The translations under genes were made by a program, and so were the position numbers. Below are positions 17,424 to 25,488 of a DNA stretch of 40,857 nt, piece by piece. Under the pieces are notes generated by a model, which did no database searches, was not told where the DNA came from, and worked only from the letters and a program-made list of their open reading frames with translations. This stretch comes from Allobosea caraganae (GTDB taxonomy: Bacteria > Pseudomonadota > Alphaproteobacteria > Rhizobiales > Beijerinckiaceae). The stretch spans positions 1 to 40,857 of the forward strand of contig NZ_QQTO01000024.1 of the NCBI RefSeq assembly GCF_003351345.1, read 5' to 3'. Each line of letters starts with the position of its first letter. The stretch's first letter is position 1.

Positions 17424-17864
17424 TCAGAAACCCCAGGGGCCGCGCGGCAGCTGCAGACCGAGCAGATAGCCGAACAGGCCGAGCGTCACCGCGACGGAGA
17501 CCACAGCCAGGAGGATCGAGGAGCGCCAGCTGCTCTGCTCGACGGTGCGCAGCAGGATCAGCATGGTGATCACGCCCGCGACCGCGAAGCCGAGATAGGG
17601 GATGCTCGCCGCCATGAAGGCGAGGCCGGCCAGCACGCCGCCGATGCGCCTCCAGCCGGTGCGATCGGGCCATTCGAGCCCGGTCACGGCGTTGCTCCTA
17701 GTCAGCATCAGGCCGACGCCGCCGGCGCAGACCAATAGCCCGGCGACGAAGGGAAAGAGGCCGGAGTCGGGACCGTACTGGCCGGTCAACCCGATACGCC
17801 AGGACAGCACCGCCGCACCGCCGCCGACCAGGATCCAGGTGAGGTTGACGAGCCGCTCGATCAT
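17424..17864 (-). CDS. tctB: Tripartite tricarboxylate transporter small permease TctB
   Basis: A 146-residue protein with four predicted membrane helices (about residues 8-28, 37-55, 75-105 in two segments, 115-137). GPDSGLFPFVAGLLVCAGGVG is characteristic of TctB. It is the accessory membrane partner of TctA. ATG 17864 overlaps the stop of the upstream dehydrogenase gene (ATGA). The order tctB-tctA-tctC is compact and co-oriented. Confidence 0.92.
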   Translation of the reverse strand: MIERLVNLTWILVGGGAAVLSWRIGLTGQYGPDSGLFPFVAGLLVCAGGVGLMLTRSNAVTGLEWPDRTGWRRIGGVLAGLAFMAASIPYLGFAVAGVITMLILLRTVEQSSWRSSILLAVVSVAVTLGLFGYLLGLQLPRGPWGF

Positions 17865-18955
17865 GCCGGACGCCGCCCGGCATAGGCGTCCTCCAGCAGG
17901 GCCCGCACGCCCTCTATCGTTACCGGGCCGGGATTGAGGCCGTTATCAGTCTCGACCGTGATCTGCGCCGCCCTTTCGATATTGCCGCGGTCGAAGCCGA
18001 CCTCCTTGAGGCTCGCCGGCAGGCCGACGCCGACCATCAGGTCGAACAGGGCCGCGCCGACATTGTCGACGCCCATCGCATCGGCCAGCCGCTTCATCTC
18101 GCGCGGCGCGTGGCGGGCGTTGTAGGCGGCGACATGGGGCAGCACGAGCGCATGCGAGAGGCCGTGAGCGATGCCGAACGAGCCGCCGAGGACATGGGCG
18201 ACGCCATGCTGGAGGGCAAAGCCGCCGGTCAGCGCCGCGCCCCCGAGGAAAGCGCCGTAAAGCAGGTCGGTGCGGGCGCCGACATCGCCGGGAGAGGCGG
18301 CGACGCGCGGCATCGCCTTGGCCAGCACGGCCGCACCCTCATAGGCGGAGCCGACGATCAGCGGGCTGACGGTGGAGACGTAGATCGCGTCGACGCAATG
18401 GGCGAGCGCATTCATGGCGCTGGCCATGCTGACATCGACCGGAAGCCCCACCGACAATTCCGGATCGTAGATCACGGTCGAGGCGAGCATGTTCAGGCTC
18501 TTGTGCATGCGCTTCACGCCATCGATCGTGATGCCGCAGAAGCCCGTCATCTCGGAGCCGGAATAGGTGGTCGGAATCGCCACGATCGGCTTGGCGTATT
18601 CGAGCGCGATGCCCTTGCCGAGCCCGACGGAGGCGCCGCCGCCGGCGCTGACGATGCAATCGGCCTTGAGATCCGCGGCCAGCCCGCGCCCCCGAATGGC
18701 GAGCTCGATCGGCACCTGCGAGACCGCTTCGGGGATGATGCCACAGCAGCGATCCCCCAGGAGATCGGCGACGCGCTGGGCCAGCCCGGAGCGGCCGGGC
18801 GTCGAGATCACGACAGCGCGCTTGGCGCCATAGGCCTCGACCGCGTCTGCGACCCTGGCCAGCGAGCCGGCGCCGAAGATGACCCGCGAGGGGGTGGCGT
18901 TGTAGACGCCGCCCGGCAGCGCAAATTCACGTCTCGCATCGAAGAAGTTCGTCAT
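17861..18955 (-). CDS. Iron-containing alcohol dehydrogenase family, maleylacetate reductase-like
   Basis: A 364-residue dehydroquinate-synthase-fold enzyme. Family marks are VIFGAGSLARVADAVE, SAGGGASVGLGKGIALEY for NAD(P) binding, and AIPTTYSGSEMTGFCGIT. The His-rich C-terminal pattern GFALQHGVAHVLGGSFGIAH supplies likely metal ligands. The overall pattern is closest to maleylacetate reductases, which reduce maleylacetate to 3-oxoadipate. In this operon no aromatic ring-cleavage partner is seen, so a different 2-oxo or semialdehyde substrate is plausible. ATG 18955 is preferred with GGTGAG upstream; GTG 18964 and TTG 18967 are alternatives that overlap the preceding gene. Confidence 0.85.
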   Translation of the reverse strand: MTNFFDARREFALPGGVYNATPSRVIFGAGSLARVADAVEAYGAKRAVVISTPGRSGLAQRVADLLGDRCCGIIPEAVSQVPIELAIRGRGLAADLKADCIVSAGGGASVGLGKGIALEYAKPIVAIPTTYSGSEMTGFCGITIDGVKRMHKSLNMLASTVIYDPELSVGLPVDVSMASAMNALAHCVDAIYVSTVSPLIVGSAYEGAAVLAKAMPRVAASPGDVGARTDLLYGAFLGGAALTGGFALQHGVAHVLGGSFGIAHGLSHALVLPHVAAYNARHAPREMKRLADAMGVDNVGAALFDLMVGVGLPASLKEVGFDRGNIERAAQITVETDNGLNPGPVTIEGVRALLEDAYAGRRPA

Positions 18956-18960
18956 GGTGC

Positions 18961-20145
18961 TCACCAATCCACGATCGTGCCGTCGGGCAGGATCGCCGTC
19001 GCGGTATGGAAGACTTCCTGCTTGAACGGGTGCTTGGCTGCCTCGCGCTCGTTGACCTCGACGCCGAGCCCCGCCCCTTCCGGCACGGCCCAGGCGCTGC
19101 CGGTGCGCTTCATCGGCACCGAGACGACGTCGTCGTACCAGGGCACGGCGCCGCTCATCTCCTCCTGGATGACGAAGTTCGGGGTGGAGACGTCGAAATG
19201 CAGCGCCGCAGCGCCGGCGATCGGCCCGTTAGGGTTATGCGGGGCCACGCCCATGAAGGCCTGCTCGGCCGCAGCCGCGATGCGCTTGCCCTCGAGGATG
19301 CCGCCGGTGTGGTTCAGGTCCGGCTGGACGATATGGCAGGCCTTGGCGGCGAAGAGCGGCTCGAACTCCTTGAAGCCGACGAGGCGCTCGCCGGTCGCGA
19401 TCGGGCAGCCGGCGCGCTCGGTGACCAAGCGCATCGCCTCGGTGTCGCCGGGGATGACCGGCTCCTCGCAGAACATCGGGTTGTAGGGCGCGAGCTCCTC
19501 GATGAACTGGAGCGCGCCGGCGATCGAGGCCGGGCGACCGTGGAAATCGATCATGATGTCGACGCCGTCGCCGACGGCATCGCGCAGCGTGCGCATCAGG
19601 CGTCCGACATGTTTGCGGGCGGGGATGCCGACCGAGAAATGCGCATAGGGGATGAAGACGACCTTCAGCGCATCGTAGCCCTGCTCGACGACGGCCAGCG
19701 CCTTGTCGCGCAGCGCACCCTCGTCGAAGGTCTCGTAGACCGACTTCATGTCGCCGAGGCCGAGATGGGTGTAGACGCGTACGCTGTCGCGCGTCTTGCC
19801 GCCGAGCAGGCGCCAGACCGGCAGGTCGAGGCTCTTGCCGAAGATGTCCCAGAGCGCGTGCTCGATGCCGCTGATCGCCGTCGCGCCGATGATGCCGAGC
19901 CGGTAGTAGCTGTGCTTGTTGAGGATGCGGACGATCTGCTCGATGTCGCGCGGATCCTTGCCGATCAGCAGCGGCTTCAAGTCCTCGACCGCGCCGGTGA
20001 CCGCGCGCGTCTTCCAGTTCAGGCTGGCCTCGCCCCAGCCATAGAGGCCGTCCTGGTCGGTGACGACCTTGACGAAGACCCAGTTCCGCATCTCGGCATT
20101 CACGACGAGGGTCTGGATGTCGATGATCTTGATCGGCTCGTTCAC
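18961..20145 (-). CDS. Enolase-superfamily sugar acid dehydratase (galactonate dehydratase-like)
   Basis: A 394-residue mandelate racemase/muconate lactonizing enzyme family protein. The predicted Mg ligands are D200 (MIDFHGR), E227 (CEEPV) and E253 (ATGERL). General acid/base candidates are H202 and H303 (APHNPNGP). The DFHG, TGER and PHNPNGP set matches D-galactonate dehydratase and close acid-sugar dehydratases, which turn an aldonate into a 2-keto-3-deoxy acid. The Lys-containing motif of other subgroups is represented only by ALKVVF. The true substrate cannot be fixed. It starts at GTG 20145, overlapping the upstream stop (GTGA). Confidence 0.88.
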   Translation of the reverse strand: MNEPIKIIDIQTLVVNAEMRNWVFVKVVTDQDGLYGWGEASLNWKTRAVTGAVEDLKPLLIGKDPRDIEQIVRILNKHSYYRLGIIGATAISGIEHALWDIFGKSLDLPVWRLLGGKTRDSVRVYTHLGLGDMKSVYETFDEGALRDKALAVVEQGYDALKVVFIPYAHFSVGIPARKHVGRLMRTLRDAVGDGVDIMIDFHGRPASIAGALQFIEELAPYNPMFCEEPVIPGDTEAMRLVTERAGCPIATGERLVGFKEFEPLFAAKACHIVQPDLNHTGGILEGKRIAAAAEQAFMGVAPHNPNGPIAGAAALHFDVSTPNFVIQEEMSGAVPWYDDVVSVPMKRTGSAWAVPEGAGLGVEVNEREAAKHPFKQEVFHTATAILPDGTIVDW

Positions 20146-21131
20146 GATGCTTGTTTCCGGCTGATGGTCTGCGCTTCGGGCCAGACCTGATTGAGGAGAG
20201 GCTCGCCGGCCCTGAGGCGGCGGATGTTCTCGGCGATGATGCGATAGCGCCGGCCCGGCAGCGCCGTGGTCCAGGCCGAGGAATGCGGCGTCGCGACGAC
20301 GTTGGGCAGATCGAGGAAGGGGAAGGCCGAGGGCGCGGGATTGTCCTGCGCGCCAGCGGGATAGCGGTACCAGACGTCGAGGATGGCCCCGCCGATCCTG
20401 CGCTGAGCCAGCGCGTCATAGAGCGCGGCTTCGGCCACGATCTCGGCGCGCGAAACGTTGATGAGCACGCCCGAGGGGGACATCGCCGCGAGTTCGGCCG
20501 CCCCGATCAGCCCGCGCGTGCTCTCGCTCAGCGGACAAGCGAGCGCGACGTAGTCCGAGAGGCCCAGCAGCCGGTGGAGATCGCCTGGCGGAATGCGCTC
20601 ATCGACCAGCGCAGCGTAAGAACCGATCGAGCGATCCAGTGTCGCGATGCGCATGCCGAAAGCCCTTGCCCGCTCGGCGATGGCGCGGCCGATCCGGCCG
20701 AAACCGATAATGCCGAGCGTCTTGCCAGCCAGCTCGCCATGCGGCTTGCGGTTGCGATGGGCCTCGCCCCAGCCCGCCGCAGTGAAACGCATCGCGTCGG
20801 GCCGGATCTCCCAGCCCAGCATCGCATGCAGCACATATTCGGCGATCGGGATCTCGTGCTCGAAGACGTTGCAGACACGGCAGGCAGGCTGGAGCGCCGG
20901 CAGGTCGATGCCGTCGAGCCCCGCGCCGGGAACGTGCAGCAAGGCGAAAGGCGGCGCGCCATCAGGACGCTTGAAGCGGATGCTGACGACGACGTCGTCG
21001 GACGCGATGCGCGAATCGAACTCGGCCGAAGCCGTCGCCTCGCGCGGCAACGTCACGATGTTCACGCCCGGAAGAAGCGGCGCAAGCACATCCTGCTGAC
21101 GCGCTGCATCGCCGATCAGCACGACCTTCAT
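20142..21131 (-). CDS. D-isomer-specific 2-hydroxyacid dehydrogenase
   Basis: A 329-residue NAD(P)-dependent dehydrogenase, first gene of the catabolic operon. It has the Rossmann motif GIIGFGRIGRAIAERA near residue 145, the Arg-containing INVSRAEIV segment, and a terminal ATPHSSAWT with the catalytic-type His. The usual Glu of DVFxxEP is replaced: here the stretch is LDVWYRYPAG. A subgroup-specific acid may substitute, or catalysis is altered. It likely interconverts a 2-oxoacid and D-2-hydroxyacid. ATG 21131 (MKVVLIGD) fits the domain start, although the frame is open for 31 more codons upstream. Confidence 0.87.
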   Translation of the reverse strand: MKVVLIGDAARQQDVLAPLLPGVNIVTLPREATASAEFDSRIASDDVVVSIRFKRPDGAPPFALLHVPGAGLDGIDLPALQPACRVCNVFEHEIPIAEYVLHAMLGWEIRPDAMRFTAAGWGEAHRNRKPHGELAGKTLGIIGFGRIGRAIAERARAFGMRIATLDRSIGSYAALVDERIPPGDLHRLLGLSDYVALACPLSESTRGLIGAAELAAMSPSGVLINVSRAEIVAEAALYDALAQRRIGGAILDVWYRYPAGAQDNPAPSAFPFLDLPNVVATPHSSAWTTALPGRRYRIIAENIRRLRAGEPLLNQVWPEAQTISRKQAS

Positions 21132-21322
21132 GCCGTGGCCCCGGGCGCACGGCCAGCGAAGCGGCCGCAGCCGGAAGGCAAGCGACGAAGTCGCAAGACC
21201 ATGACGTTTCCTTTCCCGACACAACGCAATCCGGAGCCTCGCCGGCGCCTGCGGATGGCTTCTGACTCATTTTGCGGAGCGCTTTCGCACCCGTCATCGC
21301 GGTCGTTTAATGCCCGATGTTT

Positions 21323-21337
21323 CGTGCATAATGCACG
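21323..21337. promoter_or_regulatory. Putative GntR operator 1
   Basis: CGTGCATAATGCACG is a perfect palindrome with 7-bp arms. It lies between the divergent operon start (21131) and the GntR gene (21448). It shares the GTGCA/TGCAC core with the second site at 21420. A FadR/GntR-type dimer is the obvious candidate to bind it. Confidence 0.6.
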
Positions 21338-21419
21338 ATATCAGGCAGTGCGCAATCCCTTCGCCTTTGGTTTATAACCATCCCAAGCCGCTGGCATTCT
21401 TAGGCTGTTTCGTACTAGA

Positions 21420-21431
21420 ATCGTGCACGAT
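21420..21431. promoter_or_regulatory. Putative GntR operator 2
   Basis: ATCGTGCACGAT is a perfect 12-bp palindrome, 16 bp before the GntR start codon. It overlaps the likely leader or promoter of the regulator, which suggests autoregulation. Its core is the same as in the site at 21323, about 95 bp away. Confidence 0.6.
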
Positions 21432-21447
21432 CGCCGAAAGGACCGCC

Positions 21448-22176
21448 ATGACGGTGAAAATGCCCCCAAGAGCACTGGTACGAACGACCGTCTCCGAGCA
21501 GACCTACGAGGACATCAAGGAGCGCATCATCGACCAGACGCTCCCGCCGGGAGCGCGCCTCAACATCGACGCCCTCGCGCGCGAACTCAGCGTCAGCTCG
21601 ACGCCGATCCGCGAGGCGCTGGCCCGGCTGGAGCGCGAGCAGCTCGTCTCGCTCGAACTCTACGCAGGTTACTCGGTCGCCCCGCCTCCGCAGCCGGAAT
21701 ATCTCGAAGGGCTGCTGGATTTCCGCATCCTCTGGGAAGGCCATTGCGCCCTGATCGGGGCACCCAAGAAGCGTCCGGAAACGCTGAGGGCGATGGAGCA
21801 ATCCTACAAGAAGATGGGCTCTATCCGGCGGCTCGGCACCAAGTACCGCGAATACCGCAAGTTCACCGACGAGGACGCCCGCTTCCACCAGGCCATCATC
21901 GACAGCGCCGAGAACCCGGCCATGTCGAAGATCTACGGCGGGCTGCATATCATCCTGCTGCAGTCGCGGCTTTACCTCACGCGCAGCGCGACGGGCGCGC
22001 CATCAGAACAGGTGCTGGGCGAGCATCAGCAGATTCTCGAAGCCTTTAACGCCGGGGACGGCGAAGCCGCGCAAACGGCCATCGCGTCCCACCTCGAAGC
22101 TGGACGTTCGCGATTGAAGCGGGCGGTCAAAGAGACCGATCCACGGGTGCTGGATGATCGCGGGCAACGCAGCTAA
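21448..22176 (+). CDS. GntR family (FadR/FCD) transcriptional regulator
   Basis: A 242-residue regulator. A winged helix occupies about residues 10-80 (ERIIDQTLPPGARLNIDALA, then STPIREALARLEREQLV). An FCD effector domain follows, in which DEDARFHQAIID and later His residues resemble the metal/carboxylate-binding site. It is divergent from the sugar-acid operon and separated by a region with two matching palindromes, so it probably represses the operon until an acid intermediate binds. ATG 21448 has AAAGGA upstream; the frame is open earlier, but that part is low-complexity leader. Confidence 0.93.
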   Translation: MTVKMPPRALVRTTVSEQTYEDIKERIIDQTLPPGARLNIDALARELSVSSTPIREALARLEREQLVSLELYAGYSVAPPPQPEYLEGLLDFRILWEGHCALIGAPKKRPETLRAMEQSYKKMGSIRRLGTKYREYRKFTDEDARFHQAIIDSAENPAMSKIYGGLHIILLQSRLYLTRSATGAPSEQVLGEHQQILEAFNAGDGEAAQTAIASHLEAGRSRLKRAVKETDPRVLDDRGQRS

Positions 22177-22484
22177 ATTTATAGAATTGCGTTTCATGCA
22201 CTCGACGCTAGAGCCTTCCCCTGTGCGGCGTTGCGCACTGTAACGACCGCGCGGCTATCGGGCTGTAGGATAAGCTTCGCCTGCTCGCGGCCGAACGCGC
22301 AGGCCAAACCATGACGAGAAGGTGATCACCCCTGACGCCGGTTGGGGGGTCCCATCGGTGGACTTCGAGGGTGAGGAGCCCGTAATCTCCGACAACAGGT
22401 TCAGGCCCGCGGGCCGCTCGAGCGGCCGCTTCGCACTCGATCAAGGCTGCTGCCCGCCTCACACCCACAGCGAAGGAGCAGACA
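22177..22484. other. Intergenic region with no gene seen
   Basis: This 308-bp stretch lies between the regulator and the dioxygenase-like gene. I see no convincing coding frame, tRNA or strong terminator. It must hold the promoter of the downstream operon. AAGGAG at 22473-22478 is the ribosome site of the next gene. Confidence 0.5.
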
Positions 22485-23018
22485 ATGAGCGGCAAGATCA
22501 TCGTCGTAGATCGCAGAGCCCTCTTGGCCGGCGCGGCCGCGGTCGGAGGCGCAAGATTGCTACCGAGCTTCGTCACGCCCGCCGTTGCACAGTCGTCGAC
22601 GAGCAGCTCGTTTTCGCCAACGGAGACCATGCCCGGCGGCTCCAATAATTACATCGCCAATGCACCGCTGGTTCAAAATCTCGGCACCGGCTTCGTCGCC
22701 TCGGGGGTGGTTCGGAGAGCGGGCGACGGCGCGCCTCTTTCAAATGTCCGCGTTCAGATCTGGGCGGCCACCGAGCGCGGCGGAGAGCGTGTGACAAGCA
22801 ACCGGGGTAGCGTCATGACCGGGCCGGACGGCACCTACCGCCTCGAAATCTCGCCGATCGTTCCGCAGTTCGGGCAGCCGCACATCCATATCGCTTATGA
22901 CGATCGTGACTTCGCGACATTGTTCCTCCGGCCGGTCCTGAGCAGCCGGCACGACAAGAGCATCACGGCTGATTTCGTCCTTGCGCTTGCCTCTTCGAAT
23001 GAACCGCGTCGTAGCTGA
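22485..23018 (+). CDS. Tat-exported intradiol dioxygenase-fold protein
   Basis: A 177-residue protein. A twin-arginine signal (DRRALLAGAAAVGGARLLPS) precedes a domain resembling protocatechuate/catechol intradiol dioxygenases. The core LSNVRVQIWAA, SNRGSVMTGPDGTYRLEI and QPHIHI match that fold. The two His ligands of the HIH motif are kept, but I cannot place either of the two Tyr iron ligands. It may be a metal-binding protein without classical ring cleavage. A clear AAGGAG supports ATG 22485. The gene overlaps the downstream membrane protein gene by 20 bp. Confidence 0.85.
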   Translation: MSGKIIVVDRRALLAGAAAVGGARLLPSFVTPAVAQSSTSSSFSPTETMPGGSNNYIANAPLVQNLGTGFVASGVVRRAGDGAPLSNVRVQIWAATERGGERVTSNRGSVMTGPDGTYRLEISPIVPQFGQPHIHIAYDDRDFATLFLRPVLSSRHDKSITADFVLALASSNEPRRS

Positions 23019-23655
23019 CGGGCGCCGCCGCACCACAGCATGGATCGTCGTGGCGGCCGTCGCGGCCGTGCCAGTCATTGCCGCCGCAGCCAGTCCGCTG
23101 CAGGGCGGGCGGGAGTTGCTGTGGATCACTGGCGGCATGGCCGGGGTTGTCGCGCTGAGCCTGCTGTTCGTGCAGCCTCTCTTGATGGCGGCGGCCCCGC
23201 CATTGCTTACTGCGAGAGGCGGTGTCCGCTGGCATCGCTGGGGCGGGATCGCCATCGTCACCATGGTAGGCCTGCATATTGGCGCTCTTTACGCCTACAG
23301 CCCTGAGGACATTACCGACGCCTTGCTGTTGGTCGCACCGACGCCATTCTCGCTCTACGGGGTGATCAGCCTGTGGTGCCTGGTGTTGACCGCGGCTTTG
23401 GCCGCGACGCGCCGTGTTCTTAAGCTGGGCTACAAGCCATGGCGCATCCTTCACAGCGGCCTGGCAGTTGCGTTGGTCGGAGCCGGCGCGATCCACGCCA
23501 TCCAGATCGAAGGGGCGATGGAGGAGTACTCCAAGCTGGCGATCTGCATCGCGGCGTTGACCGCGACGACGGCCGGCGTGCTCGAGGTCAACGTGCTTGC
23601 CCCAATGCGCCGCCGGCGGGTGCTGCGAGACACCAGGTCGTCCGGGCGCGGATAG
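22999..23655 (+). CDS. Ferric-reductase-like transmembrane protein
   Basis: A 218-residue membrane protein with about six hydrophobic helices. WHRWGGIAIVTMVGLHIGAL and WRILHSGLAVALVGAGAIHA each carry paired His residues separated by about 13 positions, the bis-His heme pattern of the ferric reductase-like transmembrane domain (PF01794). There is no flavin or NAD domain, so it probably only carries electrons across the membrane, perhaps to the exported dioxygenase-like partner encoded just upstream. Start ATG 22999 (MNRVVADG) is preferred to an earlier TTG in frame. Confidence 0.82.
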   Translation: MNRVVADGRRRTTAWIVVAAVAAVPVIAAAASPLQGGRELLWITGGMAGVVALSLLFVQPLLMAAAPPLLTARGGVRWHRWGGIAIVTMVGLHIGALYAYSPEDITDALLLVAPTPFSLYGVISLWCLVLTAALAATRRVLKLGYKPWRILHSGLAVALVGAGAIHAIQIEGAMEEYSKLAICIAALTATTAGVLEVNVLAPMRRRRVLRDTRSSGRG

Positions 23656-23784
23656 CCGACATTCAGCGATGGTTCGGATCCAGACATTCCTTACCCTGGC
23701 TGCAGCATCGGCGGTCGCGCGGGAACAACGGGCCGAGCGGAGCCGTTCCTCCTAGCGGCCCGTTTCGGGCCAGGGGAGATCGAT

Positions 23785-24087
23785 ATGCTTCGTTCCGCTT
23801 GCTGGACCGTCCAGGCCGCTGCTTTGACCATTGCCCTGTCGGCAGGGGCGATGGCGCAGACGCTTCCGCCGGCCGGACAAGCCAGTCCCGGCACCGGCCC
23901 TACGACCACCCACCCGAGTCAGATCGACAAGGGGCAGAACAGCATCCTGCCCTCCGCCGGGCGATCGGGCCCGTCCGCCGCGCCTACCATGGTCTATGAT
24001 TGTCAGGCAAAGCCGGAGGATTGCACGGTCCCCGCAACACCAGGCGACAAGGCCGGCGCGTCACGCACCAATCCGATCAAGCCCTGA
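23785..24087 (+). CDS. Small secreted protein, unknown function
   Basis: A 100-residue protein with a signal peptide (AALTIALSAGAMAQ) and a mature part of about 75 residues that is rich in Pro, Thr, Ser and Gly. The mature part has two Cys (YDCQAKPEDCTVP), which could form a disulfide. I recognise no domain. GGGGAGA at 23773-23779 supports ATG 23785. It lies 129 bp after the ferric-reductase-like gene on the same strand and may be co-transcribed. Confidence 0.75.
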   Translation: MLRSACWTVQAAALTIALSAGAMAQTLPPAGQASPGTGPTTTHPSQIDKGQNSILPSAGRSGPSAAPTMVYDCQAKPEDCTVPATPGDKAGASRTNPIKP

Positions 24088-24165
24088 GTATTCAGCGGAT
24101 GAAGCCGGGCGGCCCCGTCGAAATTGAAACGCCTATCGGCGCGACCGATTTCGACCGTCTCTGGC

Positions 24166-24241
24166 CTAGATCGCCGTGCATCCTTTTGGACGCAAAGTGG
24201 CGATCTAGGCTTTTGTTACTGCATCGGATCTTTCCGAAAAT
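24166..24241. repeat. Dispersed double-hairpin repeat, truncated copy
   Basis: It matches 11321-11425 over its first three quarters. The outer arms here, CTAGATCGCC and GGCGATCTAG, are perfectly complementary. The copy ends after TTTCCGAAAA, losing the right arm of the second hairpin. Like the first copy, it lies at the 3' side of a plus-strand gene facing a minus-strand gene. Confidence 0.75.
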
Positions 24242-24322
24242 CAGCGGGCAGCAGCTCTTCTTCCCCAACGCCACCGCCAGCGGCGCGTAGGCGGACCGCG
24301 CGTTCGCCAGTCCGAAACGACA

Positions 24323-24344
24323 GCGCCCGGCCGAAGCCGGGCGC
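24323..24344 (-). terminator. Hairpin terminator after the formate dehydrogenase operon
   Basis: A perfect 9-bp stem, GCGCCCGGC with GCCGGGCGC, lies 26 bp beyond the gamma-subunit stop. In the minus-strand RNA the loop reads UUCG, a very stable tetraloop. There is only a weak U-rich tail (TGTCGTTTCGG). Confidence 0.65.
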
Positions 24345-24370
24345 GAAAGCGCTACGAAGCTATGGACGGA

Positions 24371-25399
24371 TCACTCGGCCGGCTGCGGCGCCTGCGGGTG
24401 AATGCTCGCCTTGACCCTCTCCTCCTCGACCCAGAGCGAATGGTGCTCCTTGGCCCAGTTGAGATCGACCTCGCCGGTCGTCATCGCCTCTGAGGCGCCC
24501 TCCATGCCGATCGTCCCGATATAGATATGGGCGAAGATGACGGCGATCAGCAGCACGCCGGCGACGCCGTGCACGATGTTCCAGAACTGCCCGCCCAGCA
24601 CGCCGCCGGCATAGTAGGGGAAGAGCAGGTAGAAGCCCGACAGCGACAGCGTGCCGCCGCCGATGATCACCGCCCAGAAGATGCCCTTCTGACCCGCATT
24701 GAACTTGCGGGCGGGGGGATGGTCGCTGCCGATGATGCCGCCGCCGCGGCGAATCCAGTCGATGTCGATGCGCCCGGGAATGTTGTGCGCGACCCACATC
24801 AGGAACATGAAGGCGAGCCCGAGCATGAAGGGCCATGCCAGGTAGTTATGGGCGTATTTCGCCCATTGCGAGAAGGTGGCGAAGACGCCCTCGCCGAAGA
24901 GCTGCGGGAGCAGGAACTTGCCGAGGGTGACGTTCAGGCCCGACAGGCCGAGAATGATGAAGCAGCTGGCGACCATCCAGTGGACGAGGCGCTCGAAGGC
25001 CGAGAAGCGCAGGACACGGATGCCGGAGATGCCGTGCAAGATCCGGATCTTGCCCCGCACCAGGTAGAACAGCACCAGGACGGCCAGCATGCCGAGGATG
25101 GCGATGGCCGCGATCCAGTGCATCAGGCCCTGGTGGACGCTGCGCCAAGCCTGGCCCTGCGGCTGGATCAGGTTGCTGGCATTGGTGTCCGGGATGGTGA
25201 TGCGCCCGTGCAGGGTCGTGCCCGTGCCGGGCGTGCCGGCGCGCAGCGCCTCCAGCAACTGGCGCTCCTGCACCGAGGAGGCCGTCGGATTGACCGAGGA
25301 CGGCTGCTGCTGTTGCTGCTGCGCGATGGCCGGCGCACTGAGCGACAGCGCCATGGCGACGGCGAGAGGTGCAACGAGAGACCGAAGCGAGCTGCGCAT
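24371..25399 (-). CDS. Formate dehydrogenase gamma subunit, membrane cytochrome b
   Basis: A 342-residue protein with a cleavable signal (LSAPAIA, then a Gln run at residues 27-32) and about four to five membrane helices. Helix segments HWIAAIAILGMLAVLVLFYL, ERLVHWMVASCFIILGLSGL, YLAWPFMLGLAFMFLMW and FWNIVHGVAGVLLIAVIFAH carry His residues suited to two b hemes. It anchors the catalytic complex and passes electrons to quinone. The N-terminal periplasmic part (about residues 33-100) is typical of alphaproteobacterial versions. Start ATG 25399 is preceded by GGGAGG; the open frame upstream is not coding in this phase. It lies 89 bp after the beta-subunit gene. Confidence 0.92.
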   Translation of the reverse strand: MRSSLRSLVAPLAVAMALSLSAPAIAQQQQQQPSSVNPTASSVQERQLLEALRAGTPGTGTTLHGRITIPDTNASNLIQPQGQAWRSVHQGLMHWIAAIAILGMLAVLVLFYLVRGKIRILHGISGIRVLRFSAFERLVHWMVASCFIILGLSGLNVTLGKFLLPQLFGEGVFATFSQWAKYAHNYLAWPFMLGLAFMFLMWVAHNIPGRIDIDWIRRGGGIIGSDHPPARKFNAGQKGIFWAVIIGGGTLSLSGFYLLFPYYAGGVLGGQFWNIVHGVAGVLLIAVIFAHIYIGTIGMEGASEAMTTGEVDLNWAKEHHSLWVEEERVKASIHPQAPQPAE

Positions 25400-25488
25400 C
25401 CGGAAGATCCTCCCTGCGGGAGGTCCGCCGCAGCGGCCACCCGGATTAGACAAGCAATGGGACGGCGGCGCGGACGCCGCCGCGCGGA

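Noticed and set aside
15806..17569. 587-codon plus-strand open frame opposite tctA/tctC
   Set aside because: It is rich in Arg, Glu, Asp and His from antisense of membrane-protein codons; the minus-strand TctA is certain.
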